From Treponema sp. (GTDB taxonomy: Bacteria; Spirochaetota; Spirochaetia; Treponematales; Breznakiellaceae): a stretch of DNA of 10,298 bases. A program made the translations under genes and the position numbers. The notes under the pieces were generated by a model. It was not told the DNA's origin. It saw only the letters and a list, made by a program, of their open reading frames with translations, and ran no database searches. Numbering within the stretch: the first letter of the stretch is position 1; every line of letters begins with the position of its first letter. Below are positions 6,866 through 10,298 of this stretch, piece after piece. The DNA is taken from contig JAISJS010000130.1 in the NCBI GenBank assembly GCA_031261385.1, positions 1 through 10,298 on the forward strand, in the 5' to 3' direction.

Positions 6866-7948
6866 ATGATGGGGATGGGAAGAAAACGTTTTTTTTATGT
6901 CATTTTACCGCTGCTAATGGGGAGTTTACTGTTTTCAGGCTGCGGGGTATCCCCCGAAAAAAACAGACATATCGATCCCTACTATCTTACCGGGCGGAAA
7001 GAGGATAAGGAGATCTTTCGGGACCTGTTTGCCCTCCTTGCCGCGGAAAACTCAGGTGGTGAAGGTCAGTTCACCGTGGTCAGGGAAATCGCCAATGGGT
7101 ATATCCGGCTAAAGGAATACAGCAAGCTGATCAATTTTTTGGGCAGCCGGATAAACCTGTTTCCCGATGATCTGTACAACAGTTATTACCTTTTGATGAT
7201 CGCCTATGCGTATATGCAGCAGGACGCCCGGCCGGTGGCGGCCCGTTTTTTTGACCGTATCGTCAAGAATTACCCCGACCTGACCATTTCCGGGGAATCG
7301 ATCCACCTGGTATGCCTTAATCAGCTTATCAACATGGCGGATAATCCCGAACAGCGGGTGTGGTACTACCATGAATTGATCTCCCGGTTCCCCGAAGATA
7401 CCGACCTGGGTGTGGACTATTTTATGCTGGCCCAGGCCTATGAACGGATTGGAGAATGGAACGGCGCCATCCAGGCCTATACCCAGTACCTTCCGTATGT
7501 GGGGACGGTGATCCCCGGCTTTCCCAATGCGGACAATTATGCCAAACAAATGGTGGATTTTAATAATTCTCCCAAAAACTGGACATCCGAAAACCTCAAT
7601 TCCCTGCTCGGCGGTATTCGGGCGGCGCTGGACGGCGGAAGCAGCGGGCTTTTGGAGCGTTACCGGGCCAAGGTCAACTTTTTTGCCCGCTCCTGGGGGC
7701 AGGAAGAAACCGATGACGCCGGCATGGCGGAATTCAACCTTTCCGACTTTATGCGGGGCAACCGGATCCGCTATGCCGATAAGCTCGACGCGGGTTCCAA
7801 CGCAAACGAGGCGTATCTGCGCACCTGGGGCTGGTCCCAGTACATCTCCACCTGGTATCTCTATTTCAGGAAGATATATTTTCCTTCTGATCCGGAGATC
7901 CACGGCCGCTGGGAATGGGCAGGGGTTTATTATGGAGAGAAATTTTAA
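6866..7948 (+). CDS. TPR-like lipoprotein, first gene of envelope operon
   Basis: With the ATG at 6866 the product has 360 residues. The signal sequence is MMGMGRKRFFYVILPLLMGSLLFSGC-type, with lipobox FSGC and Cys26 the likely lipidated residue. TPR-like helical pairs span about 60-220, for example IANGYIRLKEYSKLINFLGSRI, AYAYMQQDARPVAARFFDRIVKNYPD and MLAQAYERIGEWNGAIQAYTQYLP. The last 140 residues are unrecognised and rich in aromatic residues near the end (TWGWSQYISTWYLYFRKIYF...GRWEWAGVYYGEKF). The start is uncertain: in-frame TTG 6863, ATG 6866, ATG 6869 and ATG 6875 are all possible, and none has a convincing ribosome site. 6866 is chosen because the predicted transcription start falls on it. 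A membrane-anchored partner or scaffold for the downstream peptidoglycan enzyme is a reasonable guess. Confidence 0.88.
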   Translation: MMGMGRKRFFYVILPLLMGSLLFSGCGVSPEKNRHIDPYYLTGRKEDKEIFRDLFALLAAENSGGEGQFTVVREIANGYIRLKEYSKLINFLGSRINLFPDDLYNSYYLLMIAYAYMQQDARPVAARFFDRIVKNYPDLTISGESIHLVCLNQLINMADNPEQRVWYYHELISRFPEDTDLGVDYFMLAQAYERIGEWNGAIQAYTQYLPYVGTVIPGFPNADNYAKQMVDFNNSPKNWTSENLNSLLGGIRAALDGGSSGLLERYRAKVNFFARSWGQEETDDAGMAEFNLSDFMRGNRIRYADKLDAGSNANEAYLRTWGWSQYISTWYLYFRKIYFPSDPEIHGRWEWAGVYYGEKF

Positions 7949-7950
7949 GA

Positions 7951-9357
7951 ATGAGGAATGAGGATTCAGGAATTTTAACCGCGAAGTCGAAGAAGTCGCA
8001 GAAGGGAAGAAAGGAAAAATCTCTTGTTCCTCCTTATTCGACTTGTTCGACTTTGCGGTTTCTATTCTTCTGTATTCTTTGCGGTTGTATGTTTTTTATT
8101 TGTGCGCCGGTTTATACGCAGACGGAAATTAAGCGCCCATTGCGGACAGTGAATCAGAATGAACAGAAACAAAGCGCCGGTTCACGTAATGCGGCGGCCC
8201 TCACTGCCCTTTCTATCCCCGGTATTGATAAGGAATTAACCCTGCATTATATACAGCAGTATTCAAGCCCGGGGGGGATTGCCTGGCTTAATGCGGTGAT
8301 ACGCAGGGGGAGCCCGTATATCCCCTTTATCCGGGAGGAGGTTCGCAGGCGGAATCTGCCGGAGGAACTAATTTACCTGCCGGTGATTGAGTCGGGGTTT
8401 CTTTCGACGGCGGTGAGCAAATCAGGCGCCGCGGGGCTCTGGCAGTTTATGAAAAACAGCATGGGCCCTTTTGACATGAAGGTGACAACCTGGGTGGATG
8501 AACGGATGGATTTCTGGAAATCCACCGGCGGGGCTTTACGTAAGCTTGAAGAAAATTATACGTATTTTGGCGATTGGCCCCTGGCGCTGGCGGCCTACAA
8601 TTACGGCCTGGGCGGGGTAAACCGTGTTATCAAAAATACCGGCATAAAAGATTATTGGGAACTCTGCAATCGCAAGGAGCTCCGGACCGAAACGATTCAC
8701 TATGTGCCCAAGCTCCTTGCGGTCTCGTATATCCTGTCCAATCCCCGCCGTTTTGGCGTAGATCTCTGGCCGGAGGACCCCCAATGGACAAGGGTGCCGG
8801 TCGGCGTTTCTGTCGATCTGGATCTTCTGGCGGCGGAGGCAGGCGTTGAAGCCGAAGCCCTGCGCATCTCCAACCGGGAACTCCGTTACAACGTTACCCC
8901 GCCTGACGGGAACTATCATCTTAAAGTGAGCGCCGAAGCTGCGCCGCGGATTCAGGCGGCCCTGGAACAAAAAGACCGCAAACTGATTAAAAATTATGTG
9001 TATACGATACGGTCCGGGGATACCCTCTCCGCCCTGAGTTTCCATTACGGCGTTTCCGCCGAGCTTATTCGCAACGCCAATCCCGGCATACGCCCCCAAT
9101 TTCTCAAAATCGGGGAGCAAATCCTGATTCCTGCCCTTAAAGAGGTAGCCCCCTATCAAAAAGCGCCGGGAGAAAAATCTGCTTTTGAGGGAACCCATCT
9201 GGTACAAAAAGGCGAAACCCTTTGGGCGCTCGCACTGCTCTATAATGTAGACCCGGAGGTTTTGGCCGAAGCCAACGGTATGGGATTAAACGATACCCTC
9301 CGTGAAGGAAGAACCCTAAAAACGCCGATAAGACAGGGAGGAGTGAACAGTGAATAG
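7951..9357 (+). CDS. mltD: MltD-type lytic murein transglycosylase with two LysM domains
   Basis: This enzyme cleaves the MurNAc-GlcNAc bond of peptidoglycan, forming 1,6-anhydro ends, outside the inner membrane. From ATG 7951 it has 468 residues. A charged leader (1-34) is followed by one hydrophobic segment (about 35-53). The SLT catalytic domain spans about 110-265, with catalytic Glu147 in LPVIESGF, GLWQFM (162-167), WVDERMD and LALAAYNYG (212-219). Two LysM domains bind glycan: YVYTIRSGDTLSALSFHYGV (from 349) and THLVQKGETLWALALLYNV (from 415). The start lies 2 bp after the previous stop, with GGAG 13 nt upstream, so translation may be coupled. The N-terminal region coincides with a repeat element (7977-8060). 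The leader is unusually long for a signal peptide, and TTG 8053 is an alternative start. The hydrophobic segment holds LCGC, a poor lipobox, so lipidation is uncertain. Confidence 0.93.
   Translation: MRNEDSGILTAKSKKSQKGRKEKSLVPPYSTCSTLRFLFFCILCGCMFFICAPVYTQTEIKRPLRTVNQNEQKQSAGSRNAAALTALSIPGIDKELTLHYIQQYSSPGGIAWLNAVIRRGSPYIPFIREEVRRRNLPEELIYLPVIESGFLSTAVSKSGAAGLWQFMKNSMGPFDMKVTTWVDERMDFWKSTGGALRKLEENYTYFGDWPLALAAYNYGLGGVNRVIKNTGIKDYWELCNRKELRTETIHYVPKLLAVSYILSNPRRFGVDLWPEDPQWTRVPVGVSVDLDLLAAEAGVEAEALRISNRELRYNVTPPDGNYHLKVSAEAAPRIQAALEQKDRKLIKNYVYTIRSGDTLSALSFHYGVSAELIRNANPGIRPQFLKIGEQILIPALKEVAPYQKAPGEKSAFEGTHLVQKGETLWALALLYNVDPEVLAEANGMGLNDTLREGRTLKTPIRQGGVNSE
7977..8060. repeat. Inverted-repeat element with AACCGC ends, copy B (inside the mltD reading frame)
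   Basis: Arms 7977-7998 (begins AACCGCGAAGTCGAAG) and 8039-8060 (ends TTCGACTTTGCGGTT) are complementary at 20 of 22 positions around a 40-nt loop. It resembles copy A (4321-4452) in its AACCGC termini, TCTCTTGT at the end of the loop (8020-8027) and TTCTTCTGT right of the second arm (8065-8073). A further CTTTGCGGTTG follows at 8078-8084 and beyond, a near repeat of the right end. The element lies in frame within the lytic transglycosylase gene and encodes about residues 10-37 of the predicted protein, with the hydrophobic segment starting in its right arm. Confidence 0.7.
9336..9343 (+). promoter_or_regulatory. Strong ribosome binding site that decides a GTG start
   Basis: GGGAGGAG lies 6 nt before the GTG at 9350, inside the last codons of the lytic transglycosylase gene (Gln-Gly-Gly). 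It is the best Shine-Dalgarno sequence in the window and supports both the GTG start and the 8-nt gene overlap. Confidence 0.75.
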
Positions 9358-10264
9358 TGAGAAGCGGAAAGCGGGATTTTTTTCTTTTGCCCTCTGCGGT
9401 TATTTCATTTTTACGGCAGCGGCGTTCGGGCAGGCAAAGATCAGTATCTCAGGCGCTGTCGAATGGGACAAAATGGAGATGGGCGCGGCGGTTACCCTGG
9501 ATTTAGCCTCGGCCAACATCAAACTGCCCACGGGCAGAACCCAGGCGGAATCGATGATAAGCGCCGAATACTTACGGCTGATACGGCCCGGCATACTTTC
9601 CCTTCCGGTAGATTCGTCTTCCACCATTGCCGATCTTATCCAGCGGGGCGAGTTTTCCTTTCTCAGGGCGGAAAACATTGCACTTGACGCAAAGGCAACG
9701 CCCCCGAGCCTCTCCCCGGATTTGCTCTCCCTCCAGGCGTCCTATTCCGTGAGCCTTGCGGGAATCAGCGCCGACCTTATCCGCCACAGTCGCCCGACCG
9801 AAATCAGGCGGACCCTTACCCCGGTTCCGGCCCCCGCATATTCGGGAATTATTATCTTTGCCGCAGAGGAGCTTCCCGTCCACGGGATGAAAAGCGCAGC
9901 CCTTCCCCTCCCCTGCCTGTTTCCCAAAATATGGGACACCGATATGAACCTTATCTATGAGCGGACCATGTTAGAACAGGGAAATTCCGGACAGGCCGTC
10001 ATGGTCCGCTACACCCCCGCGGAAAGCGTTCTGCGTCCCGGCCCCTCGGGGCTCAGTGCGGAGATTGCCGCCTTTGCGGGGACCAATCCCCTGCGCATTC
10101 TGGCCCGCGGCTGTTTCGGCATCCGCCCCACCGACCTTATCATCGACAGGGAAGACGCCCTGCTGATTATCTCCTCCGAGGCAAACCGCCGCCTCCTCCG
10201 GGAGGGCAAGGTGGTTATCGTGCTGAATGACGGGGTGCTGAAAAGCAGACTGGAGGACCGCTGA
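9350..10264 (+). CDS. Exported protein of unknown function, third gene of the envelope operon
   Basis: 304 residues from a GTG start that overlaps the lytic transglycosylase gene by 8 nt. A signal peptide is clear: MNSEKRKAG, a hydrophobic core, then AAAFGQA, with cleavage likely near residue 28. The mature part has no membrane segment. YSGIIIFAAEELPV...ALPLPCLFPKIWDTDMNLIYE (about 164-204) looks like a variant of the 'tG-v-IDARGL-lkP-l-P-I-d-dG-eVY' pattern seen in some uncharacterised bacterial exported and LPP20-like proteins. The C-terminus (GTNPLRILARGCFGIRPTDLIIDREDALLIISSEANRRLLREGKVVIVL, about 244-292, seen in pieces) fits the second half of that pattern. These links come from pattern memory, not a search. 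No catalytic residues are evident. Position suggests a role in the cell envelope with the transglycosylase. Confidence 0.85.
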   Translation: MNSEKRKAGFFSFALCGYFIFTAAAFGQAKISISGAVEWDKMEMGAAVTLDLASANIKLPTGRTQAESMISAEYLRLIRPGILSLPVDSSSTIADLIQRGEFSFLRAENIALDAKATPPSLSPDLLSLQASYSVSLAGISADLIRHSRPTEIRRTLTPVPAPAYSGIIIFAAEELPVHGMKSAALPLPCLFPKIWDTDMNLIYERTMLEQGNSGQAVMVRYTPAESVLRPGPSGLSAEIAAFAGTNPLRILARGCFGIRPTDLIIDREDALLIISSEANRRLLREGKVVIVLNDGVLKSRLEDR

Positions 10265-10298
10265 CGTTATTTCTGCAGTAAGTTATTTACCCCGTCCC

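Noticed and set aside
7109..7903. Minus-strand open frame of 264 codons opposite the TPR lipoprotein
   Set aside because: No recognisable features; the plus strand has a lipobox, TPR pattern, promoter and operon context.
9392..9401. CTCTGCGGTT as a third AACCGC-family copy
   Set aside because: It matches the right arm end of copy A, but no complementary left arm is found upstream; at 10 bases it may be chance.
1..10298. CRISPR array, tRNA genes, prophage or defence genes
   Set aside because: No regularly spaced direct repeats, tRNA-like folds, integrase, transposase or nuclease genes were seen on either strand.

Overview
The window looks like chromosomal DNA from a spirochaete, most likely a Treponema-type organism. 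This rests on the style of the genes (a yajC-secD-secF operon with enlarged hydrophilic domains, lipobox-bearing TPR lipoproteins, a LysM lytic transglycosylase next to fast-evolving envelope proteins). It is an inference from family resemblance; there is no rRNA or other phylogenetic marker here. The base composition is moderately GC-rich throughout, and no gene stands out as foreign.

Layout. Positions 1-3183 (minus strand) hold yajC, secD and the first 313 codons of secF, the accessory part of the Sec translocase; secF runs off the left edge. Positions 3184-3774 contain no gene. They hold a 369-bp element (3318-3686) with exact 22-bp terminal inverted repeats and several further nested inverted repeats around one centre. 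Positions 3775-4232 (minus) are a small rubredoxin and a 97-residue protein of unknown function starting 2 bp after it, behind a good sigma70-type promoter. Positions 4233-4459 hold that promoter, a small palindrome overlapping its -35 box, and an inverted-repeat element with AACCGC termini. Positions 4460-6744 (minus) are a two-gene operon: a small polytopic membrane protein, then a large TPR lipoprotein overlapping it by 4 nt. Positions 6745-6862 are a divergent promoter region. Positions 6866-10264 (plus) are a three-gene envelope operon: a TPR lipoprotein, an MltD-type lytic transglycosylase with two LysM domains, and an exported protein of unknown function. The last 34 bases hold no recognisable feature.

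How the genes fit together. Nearly everything acts at the cell envelope: Sec-dependent export on the left, and lipoproteins, a peptidoglycan-cleaving enzyme and an exported protein on the right. The divergent pair 4460-6744 / 6866-10264 may be one functional neighbourhood, because a TPR lipoprotein lies on each side of a shared promoter region.

Most notable observations: (1) the nested palindromic element downstream of the rubredoxin operon; (2) two members of one AACCGC-ended hairpin family, one intergenic and one inside the reading frame of the lytic transglycosylase, where it appears to supply the N-terminus and signal peptide; (3) two divergent extended -10 promoters whose predicted +1 positions both fall on the A of an ATG, predicting leaderless mRNAs for both flanking operons; (4) the large inserts in SecD and SecF. 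I see no defence system, CRISPR array, phage or integron; apart from the repeats the gene content is ordinary.
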